Under the pieces are notes generated by a model. The model was not told the DNA's origin and did no database searches. It saw nothing but the letters and a program-made list of their open reading frames with translations. The translations under genes and the position numbers were made by a program. Below, piece by piece: positions 11,601 to 26,100 of a stretch of DNA of 64,000 bases. Within the stretch, counting starts at the first letter, position 1. Each line of letters opens with the position of its first letter. The DNA comes from Pachyseris speciosa (taxonomy: Eukaryota; Cnidaria; Anthozoa; Scleractinia; Pachyseridae), in contig JAEMWC010000622.1 in assembly GCA_016490735.1 (NCBI GenBank), positions 348,501 through 412,500 of the forward strand, in the 5' to 3' direction.

Positions 11601-14600
11601 GCTACTCTCTCTGTGATATTATGTAAATATCGTGTGACTGTTGTAATTTTTGTTGTAATTGCAATTAAAAAGAAAGGAAAAAAAAGAAAATAAATAGTTG
11701 TGATTAGTATATGTTTAGATTTAATGTCATATTGTAATTAATTATTCGGTTTTCTCTGTATTTATATCACACCCACTAACTGGTGGACGATGGCAATAGT
11801 TCATCCGAAACATGTCTACTAATTTCAAAGATGTCATAACTTTTAATTAGAATTATTTCTTGCCTGCTGGCAGGAAGGAAAAGAGAAGGTTACGATTCTC
11901 GTGCACGTCAGTACCAAATTACCTGTGTGATCTTTCTTTTAGAAGCTCTTTCATTTAGCTGGAATGAATTCAGTTGCGAAGAGGGTTTTCTACTTTGAAG
12001 GAGGCAGCGTGGTCGAGTGGTTAGGGTGGTGGAGTTTGTTTCTTGGTAGGCCCTATGTCAAACTAATGCTGTCCCCTCTTGTAAATAGCCAACTGGTTTT
12101 ACCTCCTGCTCTTTGAGGATTTTAACTATGTTATGCTTTATTCAGATGTTTTGTTTCTCCAGAAATATTTGAGTGGTGTACCTGTAAACTAGTTTGATCA
12201 GCTCAGTACACTTTCACTCTAAACAAAGCATTAAAATTCAAATTTACATTTACATGCATTTCTAAATCCAGTCCATAACTTTAAAGGGCGACGTCAAGAA
12301 CGGAAATGGCGATTCAGCCCTAGAAAGGCAAAAATGTTTTCCTTACTGTAGAATATGAGAAACAGATTCAACTAGATGAGCCGGATTAAACACAACGAAA
12401 GTCTTTAATGTCCGACGACGCTCACACGCTCCCTTTTACACTACTCTATTCGTGCTAGCCTGCGTCGCAGACAGTGCAAACCACCGGTATACACAGTCTA
12501 CGCAAAGGCGCCCAAAAACTTGTTCTGATATCTGATAACCTGATATAAGTTTGCAGGGTCATTTGTATCAATTTCTGATTACGCGCTTTGTGATTAGATA
12601 TTAAATAATTTACGCAACTTCGCGTTCGTTGGGAAACAACGTTCAAAGCCGTAAAAGAGTAGTTTGAAAAAAATCTACTTCAAAAGGATAACTCGCTCTG
12701 GGTCTTTCTTTTTGGTCGAAATATATTCGTGAATTTCTCGATAGGCTACGGCATATCTTTGATCTTCTGGTGTTTTCCAATCGCGATTTGCTTGTACGTT
12801 CCACGCGCTGACAGCTAACCCAAGGATTCGAGGTCTTCGCCGGTCAATTCTCTCTCCAGTTCATCTGGTTTGGACCGCCATCACTTTTGTCGAAGGATTA
12901 ACTACATTTTTTTTCTCAAAAGTGCTTTCGTCTAGTCAAATCGTTCGCTTTTTTCTCGTTTAACTTTGCTTGATTCAGCTTCGCTATACAATTTCTACAC
13001 ATGTATTTGTTCACGATATATCACAAAGAAAGTTCAGACTTCGGCGATTACATCGAATTGTTTCCATCTTTTCACGAGCAATACTCTTTCGTAACACTTT
13101 TGTTTTACAAAAGCATGAATTGCAATAAAAGTTCCAATCTCGTGCACATAGCCTTGGTGATAGTTTGAAATGCAAAGGAAATTTTTCAGTTTGTTTTGTA
13201 TAAAAGTGCAAGTTTATTTTTAGTATTGCGGAGTATTGCGTGATCTGTTGCGTAAGTAAATCTCCAATCACAAAGCGCGTAAGAAATCTAGCCAATCAGA
13301 AACGGATACAGATATCCCTTCAAACCTACGGGATATCAGAACAGGCTTTTGGGAGCCGTTGCGCAGACGGACTATATCTAGGTTTTCACCCAGGTTTTGA
13401 GTCCGGCTGCACCGCAGGCTAATTCGTGTAAGACTTCTTGAAGTGTAGCAACACACTGTTCACGTAACCTACACGAAACAGCCAACGTTTCTTTCCTTCT
13501 TCAGAGAAAACACAAAATTTAATAAGTAGGAATAACAAACTCAATCTCGACAAAGCTCACTCTGAGACAAAGTAATCAGAGTACATTCAGAGATCAATGT
13601 TCCAAATGTTCAATACAAGACGAAGCCTTCTAACCTATTTGGTACGTGCAGTATTCGCTCTGGTCGCGGAGATTTCACAGGGGGACTATCCTCCATCCTC
13701 GGCTTCAGATTGTCTTTCTCCCCTTGCCCTGTATCTCCCTGATCACCAGGAACATCTCCAGCTTCCATCTCTTGAAGTACTGGTTGCTCTTCCCGCAAAG
13801 GTCCACTGAGCTGTTTGTCTCTTTAATGGTAGAGCTTCACGTGTGTAGTGTTCTTCTTATATTGGGTTTCTTCAGGCGACTCAATCAGAACACTGTTTCC
13901 ACGCTTGTCAATCAGCTCATAAGGCCGACTCACAAATGGAGTGGTCCACTTATTTAGCCGCTGTTGTTTTAGCAAAACTTTGTCTCCTGCCACCAAACTA
14001 TCTTCTTCCACCTTACGAGCTCTGTCAGCGTATCCTTTCATCTTGGCGTTTTTGTCTTTGTCTCGATCTCTCACTTCTTCATCCAGCCTCGCGACCTCCC
14101 TCAACTCTGGAAATTTTGTGTGTAATTTTCTTCGGAATAACAACTCTGCTTGGCACACATCGGTGCTTGGATGAGGGGTGTTCCCGATATGCAACTTAAC
14201 ACGTCTGCAGGGCCTTTTTCCAATCTTCTCTCTCAACTTGTGCAATCTGCATTCGTTTGGGGAGCGAGTTGTTTTGGCCCTCTATCTCGCCGTTCGCCTG
14301 CGGCCACAAAGGAGTGATCTTTATACGCTTAATGCCATTGTCCTATAAAGATTCTGCCACGAGATGAGGACCATTATCACTTGTCACTATGTAGGGCAGC
14401 CCATGAGTCGCAAACATCTTTTCTAGGCTATTGATGGCCACAACTGCCGTATTTTTCTTCGAAATGCTAACTTCTACATATCAACTGTAATAGTCAGTCC
14501 CTGCAAAAACATAGTCTCCAGAAGGTAGTGGACCCAAGAAATCAATTGCAATGTCTTGCCAAGGTCCTTGAGGATGTCATGTTTAAGAGGTTCAGGATTA

Positions 14601-17600
14601 CCTGGTCCACTCACAACTTGACATCTTTGGCACGTTTTACAGAATGTTTCAGCTTCCCTGTCGATACCTGGCCACCAAACCTTTGTACGTAAGCGCTATT
14701 TCATTTTTGCTATTCCTTGGTGCCCTTCATGGCCTAATTCAATCACCCTTGCTCTTATCTTCTTTGGTACAACAAAATTATTTCCTCGAAGAACAATCTT
14801 TCCAAAAAGACATAGCTCATCTCTGATTGCTTTGTACTTTGCACAGTTGGGATTCTCCCAATTTCCCGTCTCGATACTCTGTCGCACGTGCTCTGATTCT
14901 TCATCTACTGCAGACTCTTCTTCTATTTCTTCAGTGGTCATGGCTCGTGGCATAGCCGTATTTGCAACAAATCTTATAAATTCTTGTGCTACATTCCTGC
15001 TATGCGCTTGCTCAATCTTGGTAAGCCGTGACAACGCATCTGCAATATTCATGTGCCCTGGTAAATACTTCACAGAGAAGAAATACGGCTGTAACCGCAG
15101 GACCCACATCTCGATTCTCGCAGAGGGTCAGGACCGAGATGAATTGATGAATTCCAGAGGTTTGTGGTCAGTCGACAATTCAAAATCTACTCCATAAACA
15201 TACACATCTTCTCACAGGCCCACACAATCCCTAGGGCCTCCTTCTCTGTTTGCAAATACCGACGTTCTAGATCAGAAAGTCCTCTGCTCGCATAACCTAT
15301 CACACGGTTTTCTCCCTTCTCTTCTTGAACCAGGACCGCCACCTACGCCAACTGGGCTCGCATCTGTATTAATCTTTGTCTTGGCTTTACGATCAAAGTA
15401 CCCTAATGTGTCTGCTTGAGCCAACCGTCTCTTCAGTTCTGCAAAGGCTACTTGCTTCTCAGGTCTAAAAATAAATGGTTCTCGCCTTGGCATATGAAAC
15501 ACACATTTCTCTTCATTGAGTGTGAGACCCTTTTCTCCTGGTCAGTACTTTTTCCAGTCGCTCATTATGCTCCGCTGTATCAGAACCATAGACAATAATA
15601 TCATCCGAATTGTTTGCCGTTCCACTGCAATCAAAACTCGCAATCAAAACTTGCTGAGCTACCTGCTGATACTTTTCGGGCACTGATGTGATGCAAAACA
15701 TTAGTCACTTGTATCTGAACAGCCCATTGTGCGTTAAAAATGTCGTGATGCTGCGGAACTCCTCACTAAGCTCAATTTGAGGATATCCCCACTTCAGCTC
15801 TAATTTACTGAATACACTGGCTTCTTGCATATCCTTTAGGACTTCATCAGTTGTGGGTATTGGATGCCTTTAACGAATGAGGGCTTTGTTGGCCCATCTC
15901 ATGTCCACACATATTTATAACCTTACATAACCATTTGGCTTAGGAACCACCACGACAAGGTTTACATCCTTGTATCCTGTTGTGAGTTCACTGTCATCTA
16001 ACACACGGTTCAATGGGAATTTTGGTTCAATGGTTTTGCATACATTTGCAAAATGTCCCACTTGAGAACATTTTGAGCACACTTTTCCCCTGGCTGGACA
16101 CAGGGAGTCTCTGGCAAAATGTCCGCGCCTTCCGCACCGATAACATTCACCACCTGATTGTGCCTTTTATCGACTATTCCGTCTGGCCATTCTATTATCA
16201 ACTCGGTTCACTGACCCACTGGAGAGACTCGTACTCTGGGTTTGCCTTTTTTCTGCCTCGTAATTCCGGGCAATCTCCTGTAAGATTTGAAGTGTGAGGA
16301 TTAGGCCTTTTTTTCCAGAAGCTTGCGCCGTAACTCATTGGAACGACACTTTGATATTATTTGATTCCTGATCTGAGCCTCCATTTCATCGCCATAATCA
16401 CACTGCTGAGCTTTCCGCCTCAGTCGTACCGCAAACTGGTCAATCGTTCCGTCTCTCCCTTGCACCATTTCTCTGAATAAATGTCGTTCATATGGAGTGT
16501 TGATTTATGTGACAAAATTCCTGGTTAAGGCATCTTCATCTTGAACAAATGGTCTAGCGCAATGCAAGAAAGTGCTCGCCTCTGCACTTTGTGATCGTCC
16601 TTATCGGGGACAATAATCAAAACTTTTCCATCCGCATGTAACTGAAAACTACCAAGCCAAACGGTCGAAATCCTCCAATATCCAAATCTCTCAAGTTCAT
16701 CTTCAATGAAAAAACAGCGTTCACACCCTAAAGAATCGAGCATCCTCGTCGCCGGTTGTAGAATACGAGAAACAGATTCAACTGGATGAGCCGGATTAAA
16801 CACAACGAAAGTCTTTAATGTCCAACGACGCTCACACGCTCCCCTTTTACACTACTCTATTCGTGTGAGACTTCTTGAAGTATAGTGACACATTTTTCAT
16901 GTAACCTACACGACACAACCTACACTTGCTTGTTGTCTTTGCGAAACAAAGTAACACGCACGGCATGGTATTGCAACTCTATTATTTTTGAAAAACTCTG
17001 CTTTTAACTGTGAGTGACATGATTCTTTTCGTTTCTCTGCGGTTGTCCTCGCGAGTGGTATAACAGTGGCTAAATCTTGCCCTTTTTTCGGTATTTTTGT
17101 ACATGTATTTCTTTCATAAAGACCTTTTTTAGCATGACAAGTACGTGCAGTTTAAACGTTGGGTAATACAGTAGGAGTAGACACAACAACTTTATAATTA
17201 TTGGCTACCGTTGTGTTTGAGGAGAAAATCCCTTTCTTAACTTGCTGGTGTTTTGGTTTTGCTTTTTTCTTTAGATGTTAAACGTCAAGATGATTTCGTA
17301 GTTCTTCTTCCTTTGGCCACACTTGGGAACATTACAATCAATAATGCGATAGTCAGAGATCTGGACGCTGTAACCATTTGTGCCTGGTTACAAAGAAGTG
17401 GGTCACCAATAGAGATCAAATACTCAACGAAAGTAGGATGCGGACAGATGACTGCGTTTGGAATGCATATTTCGTCAAGGATCACAATAACTATTCTGGG
17501 TCATGAGTGGTGAGGTTTTGAGATAAAAAAAATGCGATATAATTAACAATTATTCTAGAAGGGCGCGCTGGATATGAAATGATAAACGTTTTGGTCAAAC

Positions 17601-17924
17601 TTGAATGAATTCAATGAAACTAGTCGAGAAGAAAGTAGATCGAAGCTTCACTTTTTGAAAACGTGCTCTAGTTATCGGCTGTGAACCGTTGCAAATTGGT
17701 CGGTGGTTTGCTTATAATCATTGGTCCCGTCTCACAATACTTTCGCTTAATCAGACTCTGTGGGACGCAAAAGAACCACTAGGAACGTAACAAAACTTTG
17801 GCTGTGACCACCCCTAGTGTCTGTCCTATTCCGTCGTTTCGCTCTCTGACTACTGGAGGTCGACCTATGTAAGGGATTCATGTCCTCTTGTTGTACCCCC
17901 ATGGATGTATTTCCTAAATGCTCA

Positions 17925-17967
<43 letters not shown>

Positions 17968-19308
17968 GTAAATAAATAAATAGTTCTACAAGTCGAAGGA
18001 AGCGTGTTTGTTATCCATTAAACAGCCGCGCCATGTGCGAATTTAACAAAATGAAGACACATGTTTAGTTTGTTTTGATGAAATGGAACATTGTCTCACC
18101 AAAACCGGTCGGAAACAAGATACCCGAGGGATAAGCAATAGAAATATTCAGGTTATGTTTCAAGAAATGGCTGGTTGAAATTTGTGTGCTGCGTGGCACA
18201 AACAATTGACCCGCAGCCGAACAGAACAACAAAAACAACGAGACCAACGTTTCTTCTCATTTTTACAACACGTCGTATTTGCATGAATTAAAAGTTTGAA
18301 GCTGGTAATTGATAAGTTGCATCGAGTGCAAGTAAAAGGGCAATTTTCAATGTGTGTCAATTTGAAAGCCTATACATCGAAAGATTCTGGTTAATGAATG
18401 CTACTGTAAACATAAGCTGAAGTGGTGCTTGTTCAGTTTGTTTTGAATAGACTGGCCATGAGCATATTTAAAGACTTGAGACACTTGTTGTTAAATAATT
18501 TTTTCCGTTTCATTTAGTTAAGTTTATTCGTTTTGCTGTAAGCTGAAAATCGACTGCTCAGAAAATTTTCTTAGGGCTGCAATAATTTTTATTAAAAGCA
18601 ATCCCAGCACTGGTCTTTGCCATTCCAAAGCACTCAGTAATGAAAGTTGAATTCCATTTGTATTTCGGTTTCAGTGTCGGAATTTCTGGTCGTTAATAGA
18701 CTGGCCATGATCATATTTAAAGACTTGTGACACTTGTTGTTGAATAATTTTTTTCCGTTTCATTTAGTTACGTTCATTCGTTTTGCTGTAAGCTGAAAAT
18801 CGACCGCTCAGAAAATTTTCTCAGGGCTACTAGAATTAAAAGCAATCCCAGCACTGGTCTTTGCCATTCCAAAGCACTCTGTAATGAAAAGTAGAATTCA
18901 TTTGTATTTCGGTTTCATTGTCGAAATTTCTGGTCCTTAATTTCGCTGCGAGACGTTTCTTTAATGGCCACCGGTTTCGAGGGAAGATTTCTTTCAGCTT
19001 TGCTTATTTTTCTGAGTCGTTCATCGACCATATATGCCGCAGCAGGTATTTGAGCTAGCCTGTGTTGGGCTTGCCAATGAAAATCCTGGAAATCCGATGT
19101 CCACAGTTCAGTTTTCAATAATCATAATTACAGGTCTGTGAATAATATATAAAATGAATCATATATGAACTGCGGAAATGAAATCAAATGAAGAATGATC
19201 CTCGCAGTTGTGAACGCAATTTATGCAATTGCGAAAAGAAGCCTGAAAAAAAAAAATTCAGAACTTCAACGGGGTTTGAACCCGTGACCTCGCGATTACC
19301 GGTGCGAT

Positions 19309-19349
<41 letters not shown>

Positions 19350-20135
19350 AGGGGTTCATATGATCCCGTGAAAGAAATGAGTGTGAATAATATATGAAAT
19401 GAATCATATATGCACTGCGGAGATGAAATCAAATGAAGAATGATCCTCGCAGTTGTGAACGCAATTTATGCAATTGCGATCATATGAACCCACAACTGAC
19501 CTGCTCCCAACGTCAGTGGCTTAACACCTCAGTTGGTTAGAGCATCGCACCGGTAATCGCGAAGTCACGGGTTCAAACCCCGTTGAAGTCCTGAATTTTT
19601 TTTTCAGGCTTCTTTTCGCAATTGCATAAATTGCGTTCACAACTGCGAGGATCATTCTTCATTTAATTACAGGTCTTTCCTGCTCGGGCTTCAGTCCATC
19701 CTCCCTTCAGAAATCTGAAAGTGGTTAAATTTTAAGGTGGCTCCAAATGGTTTCGTTATTTTTAAACCACCAACTCTTTCATGGACCGATACTCCCACAG
19801 TTTTTGTTTGTTTCCTTGAACATGGTATCAAAAAATTTCCCCATTATTTCTAATTGTGATCACCTATAAGGTTACCATCGAAAGAGTACAGCCTCTTAGA
19901 AACACCCTTAATTTGGGCTTCATATGCCTGTAACTAAAAAACGAGTCGGAGTATTGAATTGCAATCAGCATATGTAGATTCATCTTTCTGCACAGTTTTA
20001 AAAAAGATCGGTACGTATACGTAGGTATTTTCGATAGTTTAAAGTGACTCTGAACCCCATGTACAGATTTTTTTAAAACTTTACAGAAAGAGGAATCTTC
20101 ATATGCTGACCAGAACTCAATAATAATAATAATAA

Positions 20136-20182
<47 letters not shown>

Positions 20183-23100
20183 CGGAGGTCATGCGACTCG
20201 ATTTTGAGTTACAGGCACATAAATCCAAAATTAAGTGTGTTTCAAAGAGCCTCACTGTTGCTATTGTAACCTTTTATGTCAAAAAATTGATCAGAACTTG
20301 TTAAGAGATAATTGGGAGACTTTTTGATACCATGTTCAAGGAAAAAAAACAAAAATTTAGGGAGCATCGGCCATCAAAGAGTTGGTGTTTAAAAATAACG
20401 AAATCATTTTGAGCCACCTTAATTTGACCACAGCAATTGAACAACAATTCATTAAGATTATCTAAAGCAAATAAGTATCTCGGTTAATCCCTATGGATTA
20501 AGAATTGTTTCTTGATGAAAAATGAATAATGCTTGCTATTACAGATGTAGGACGGTCGGTCGCGTAATCAGTATAATCACAACATCAAACTTAAGCATCA
20601 GGTCTAATAATTCGTCTTTCAGGGAAATTCCATCTTTTGTTGTTGACCATGAATGGCACCATGTGTGTGTCTCGTGGCTTGGAACAATTGGTTCAACGAA
20701 GACAATGGTCGATGGACAGAAATTGTTAAGCTTCGTAGATGGACTTATCTATGGACTTTCGATAACAGGTATCGTATTTTTTTTTACATTAAATACGGCA
20801 GAGACACTTTAGACCGGCAAAAGAAAACTAGGAAGCTGTACCAAGTAGGTTTTCCCTGGAGACTAAATTTACCTGGTAACTTTTACATAGATGATAGGTC
20901 AAGAAATCCTCTGCGGGGGCAGTGAAATGAATTTGAAGGAGAGCCGACTCTACTAAATCGCAGTAAAAGTCTGAAGATGAATAAAGGGCATGTTTTACAA
21001 TAATGGGTATTAAATATTTTTGTGGCAAATTTTTATATCAATAAGAGTGCAGACCAAAGAAAATTAATTTATGCAAACATTTGTAGCAAGATAGAGGAAG
21101 GGGCCGCGCAGGACTTAATTCAGTTTTCAAGTTTAGTCTTGTAGATGGAACTCTCTCTGAGATGGAGCTTGAATTACCAGGTGCTTCTTTCTTCCTGCGT
21201 AGAAGCTCCCGAAAATGAAGGATGTGAATAAAACAACAACAACAACTTGCAAGAAATTTTTTGAAACGCTGCTTCCAAAGGCTCTACTCGAAACACAAGT
21301 TAAAGTGGTTTGTTAAGATTTTTTAGGTAAAGACACATGGCATGGACCAAAAGATAAATGTTTTAAAATCTACAATTTAAGATCTTTCGATCAGATCACG
21401 CTTTGAATTTAATTTGCTGCAGCTTTCTGCAAAGCATCGGCCTATCCCTGACATCAAACTGTCAACCCGTTAGTTAATGAAATTTCAATTTATTAAGTGC
21501 AGGATTGTGAGCGCATGAAAATCATTAATATGTATGGCCGCTATACTGAATCACAAACTGAGGGAGGAAGTAAATTTAAGAAAACGTTTCTAATTTGATC
21601 CGCATGTGATAATTTCGCTCCTCACCATCAAACTGTTGGTTTAGCGGGACACTCAACCACATAGTAATGGCCCTCATATCGTAGTATATATTTGAACTTT
21701 AATATCTGTGAAGACCGTGTGATATGGGGATCCAAAGACAGCGATCACTTTTCAGCCTCTTGGAGTTGACACCCCAACCACCGCTTTTAAATTAATGTTG
21801 GACTTCTGCTTACATGGATTTTGTCTAACTGGCCAGCTTTTATTAGACAACAAGGGCAAGCGAGCTAGAGTCCATAGGATGTCTTGAACGATATATCTTG
21901 CATTCGTTTGTCGGCAAGATTAAGCTCATGTTTTTTTTTAATTTTCTTGTCCTTTTACGGCCATTGCGGTTTCCATATTAAGGAGTAGAAAACTATATAT
22001 ATGTAAGTAAATGTAAATCTGAAAGGCGAGCGTCAAGAAAAGGGCTAAAATTCTAAAACAACCTTAATTGCCTCTCCCTGCTTTCAAAACCAAGAAGTAA
22101 AAATCTTTAGGAATTGTATGTTTCTGTTTGTTCATTTCCTGTTCTCTATCAACTTTTTTAAGGCAGAGGTATTCTTACAGTCAGTTGCTCAGATGTGATG
22201 AAACTGGCCAAAAATGTAACTGGCCGCATCAGTGAGCTGAACATGTGGGAAAGGGTGCTTGACGAAGAGGAGATGCAGCGCATGTCTTTTGGTTGCAAGA
22301 GGAGAGAGGGAGATCTAAAATCTTGGAGAAGCATGATCAGTGGATTGATGGGGGCTGCTACTGTTAATTACGACATTTCGTTGTGTCGAGACATCACAGG
22401 TTCCCTATTTTACTAACCATTTACTTCATTCAAGACGTCAAATGCGCATGAAGGTCGGTACACACTAGTCGAAAAGTCGCACGAGGGAGAGGTCGCGGAG
22501 ACAGATCGCAGCGACAATTTCGCTCATGTGACACGTCTATTTTCATGAAAATGACACAAAGTTTCAGTGTCGCCTCGTGTGCACTGTCAGGCGACCTGAT
22601 TCCGCGACAAAATAATAATAATAAAAAAATAAACCAATGGAAAAGCGTCATTTATCCACCCAGTTACCTCGAGTTAATTTAGTTGGTAGACGTCTCGGCC
22701 TAGCGACATGTCTCCTCAGTAGTGCGCACATGGCGGCGTATCGCAGACTTATCCCTGCGAATTGTCGCCTAGTGTATGCCGGAAGTTAAGTTGTAAGCAT
22801 AGCACGAGGATGCAAAATCCTCATACCAGTAAACTACAGTTTCTCGTTAATGGCTTCATTGATTGTTCTGCATCTGGAGCCGTTGGAATTTTTTTGTTGA
22901 TCATGTAAGTGCAAGACTGTGCTGCTGGTAGATAGAATGAGATTTATTCTACTCAGTTTTTTTTTCTTTTTTGCAATGCAGAAGTAAAAATTTTTTTATA
23001 TCAGTTTAATGGACTTCATCAGTCCCACATCGAATCTTTTGTTACCACTCCACCAAGTTATCTAAGTTGATCTCATCTCAGAAGTAATAATTTCATCTAT

Positions 23101-26100
23101 CTAACGCCAAAGCATTTGCCTCTCATAACAATGTTTGTACTTTAGCACTGCCTATCTCTACTAGATATTTAACGGTTAAGAGGGGGGCGTTGGGATTTTC
23201 GGTTTTGGCCATTTTTTAAGGCCGGTTTTTCGGTTTTTGCACCGAAAACGGTTTTGGTGTCTGTTACGGTTTGCGGTTTTTACTTTAATTAGCATTCTGT
23301 TTTCGGTTTTCGGTTTTCGGCCAAAATACAAGCGGATTTTTTATCTGGTATCCGACGTAGTTTTCGATTTATCCTATTTGGATTTAATTTCTTTTCGGAC
23401 GACATCAGTACCGTTTACATCAGTACCGATGGCAGCAATTCACAAGGCCAGCAGGATGAGTTATGGGCATCTGGCTAATACTATGTCACATTACTGTGCA
23501 ATCGCATGGTAGACCATTATACAGTCAAAACAGGTCACAGGTGACTGATTGCTGCAAGATTTCATTCGAATCCATGAATTCACGTCTAAGTGGCTCCAAA
23601 TTCTTTATTTTTGATGGAGCTTTTAATAGGATAGCTTATTGCGATTGCAAAATCCCTAATTTAAACAGAGACTAGGAGATACTGCCTGATAAGGCCCCAC
23701 GGGCCGCGAAAGTCATCATCATCATCATTTATAAGCCTTTTTTCCTAATACATTAACAATTTATAAGAAGTACAATATGTGGCAAGATGACCTTTAGAAA
23801 TCACCAGGCGTTTAGTTTAGTCCACCTTGTGCATACTGACAATATAAAAATAGATAGTGCTCAAGTGTGCGGCCTAGCCAATTTAGTAATTATTTTACTA
23901 AAAACTGTAGCAGTTTCTTCTTAAAGTTAGGAAAACTAGATACCGGCCACAAAAAAGGTAAAAGCAAAGTAACTGTAATACCTGCGTCCTTCGGTTCTCG
24001 TCATTTCGATCCTTCGGAGCTCAAACACACCTCCCCACGCAGAAACCTGACTACAGACCTGGTGATTCACAAATGGCATACACAAATACCGTGATGAAAT
24101 TAACACAGCTTAGTCTGTATCCTCCACGTGCCACAAATGTATCAGGTCGATTAAGGTTTCGGAAATTCGGGTCTGTAAAGTTTCGGTTTGGATGGTTTTG
24201 TATTCGGTTTTCGGTTTTAATCCAAATTCACTTCGGTTTTTCGGTTTTGGATGCTTTTTTTTGAGCGGTTTTTCGGTTTCTAGTAAACCCCAATGCCCCC
24301 TCGGTTAGGCCATCATTTGGTGAATAAAGGTTCTTAAATGATTAAGCTGGGCTTAAAAATTCAGCGTTAATTTATTGTCTCAGGAATACAAAAAAAGGAT
24401 CATGTTTTCTACAGGATATAGCCTCTCCACATTCTCAACGTTGAAGTCTACGAACAAGAGAACAACACCTGCTCGTGCAATGAGCCCGTGGTATAACCGA
24501 TCCGCTGATGGTTATGGCAGATGTATGAAGTTTCGCTATATGCTGGTCGGATCTGGAAATGTAACGCTAAGAGTTTATCAAAGAAATAATCTATTTCCTG
24601 GAGAAAGACCTGTCTGGGAGGATAGGTCAACAGGCGATAACTCGTGGCAATATGGACAAGTATCAGTATCTGGAGTGACAAAACACCAACTCATATTTGA
24701 AGGCAACCCTCAACAATTTGGACTTATCGCCATCGGAGGGCTCTATTTCACAAATGGTTACTGTTCCACAGAACCTTCGACAGCTACAAAAGGTACATCA
24801 ACATTCAACATTTCCCCTCTATAGAGTACAGAAGTTACAACATAGTGATTTGTGTATCTCCTACTACAATTTGGCCATTGCTCTCAAAGAAACCTTTCTT
24901 CTTGAAAAGAGGAGTGACAAATACAAACAAAATGAAATTAGCCGTAGTTGAAAATTCTCTTCGAAGTTTATTCTGCTTCACGCTCGCATAACTTAGAGCT
25001 ATAATTAATGGCCGTAGGTCACCTTATACCTGGGAGAGCTAAGCACCATGGACTAGGACCTTAATGGTCAGGATGATCGTTACGGTTAAATGTACAATTT
25101 ATCACAAAGGAAAACAGTCTCGCTGTTGGTCAGTTTGCTAGCTATTGGCGTGAAGCTCCATGCAACACAAAGCTCAAGCCATAAGGATATTCAAGTCACA
25201 CAACATGTTTAAACCTATAAACTTCGAACGGCTTGGCCTCAATTTCATTTTTCTTTCTTAGGTATCACTTCAATTAACTTTGAGTAACATATTCTTAGTT
25301 CTTTCGTAACGCACCAATATGATTTATTACCTTGGCAGGCTGCAAGGAGCACTTTAACGAAAGCTCTCTGTCTGGTTTCATCTTGTCTCCGTATTACCCT
25401 GGATTTTACACAAACGACATCTGGTGTGAGTGGCGAATGACCGCTCCCAGTGGCCATGTGATCAGGCTAGAATTCCTTTATTTTCAGTTAGAGGAAGATT
25501 CTCGGTGCTTGAATGATCACGTTGACGTTTTTGATGGAAACTCAGCACGATCTGCCCTGCTTGGCAGGTTTTGTGGTCACACCTATCCAGCAGTTTTAGA
25601 ATCGTCATCAAAGGATATGCTGGTGGTGTTTAAATCCAATCAAGAGATCGTTAGAGCGGGATTCAAGGCGCGCTTTTCTGTACGGAAAGGTAAGGAAACG
25701 CTTTGAAACGCATTTTCCGTGATGATTATATCATCACGCTGAAATCTCATAGGGGCGAATACATTATTACATAGTATTAGTTACTCGCTTTACCTGTTAT
25801 CCATTGTTAACGGTTGTTTTTTACACGACACTTTGAGACTGAGATTTTGTGCAGTGTGTGTCATTATATAATTCAATTATAAATACAACACTAACACCAG
25901 TGTCTTTGCCCAATTTTGGCGTTTAGTGGGATTTTTCGTTTCTCATCCAATCACTTTCATAATTATTAGACAGCATATATTAACTTTGCTCTAGCCGTCT
26001 TTAGGTTGTGAAGGGAAGGGAAGTTCCAGCAGCCGGAACATAGCTGACTTCTGGCTGTATATTTATTGTGGTCTCATTCGTTCAGAAGCCCTTCAAGTTA

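Noticed and set aside
19262..19334. Functional tRNA gene (Thr-like) on the minus strand
   Set aside because: Acceptor stem and A/B boxes are good, but the anticodon stem fails, T33 is missing, and the unit recurs with repeated flanks; treated as a SINE.
20073..20255. Poly-leucine open frame on the minus strand
   Set aside because: Translation of an (AAT)n microsatellite inside a foldback MITE.
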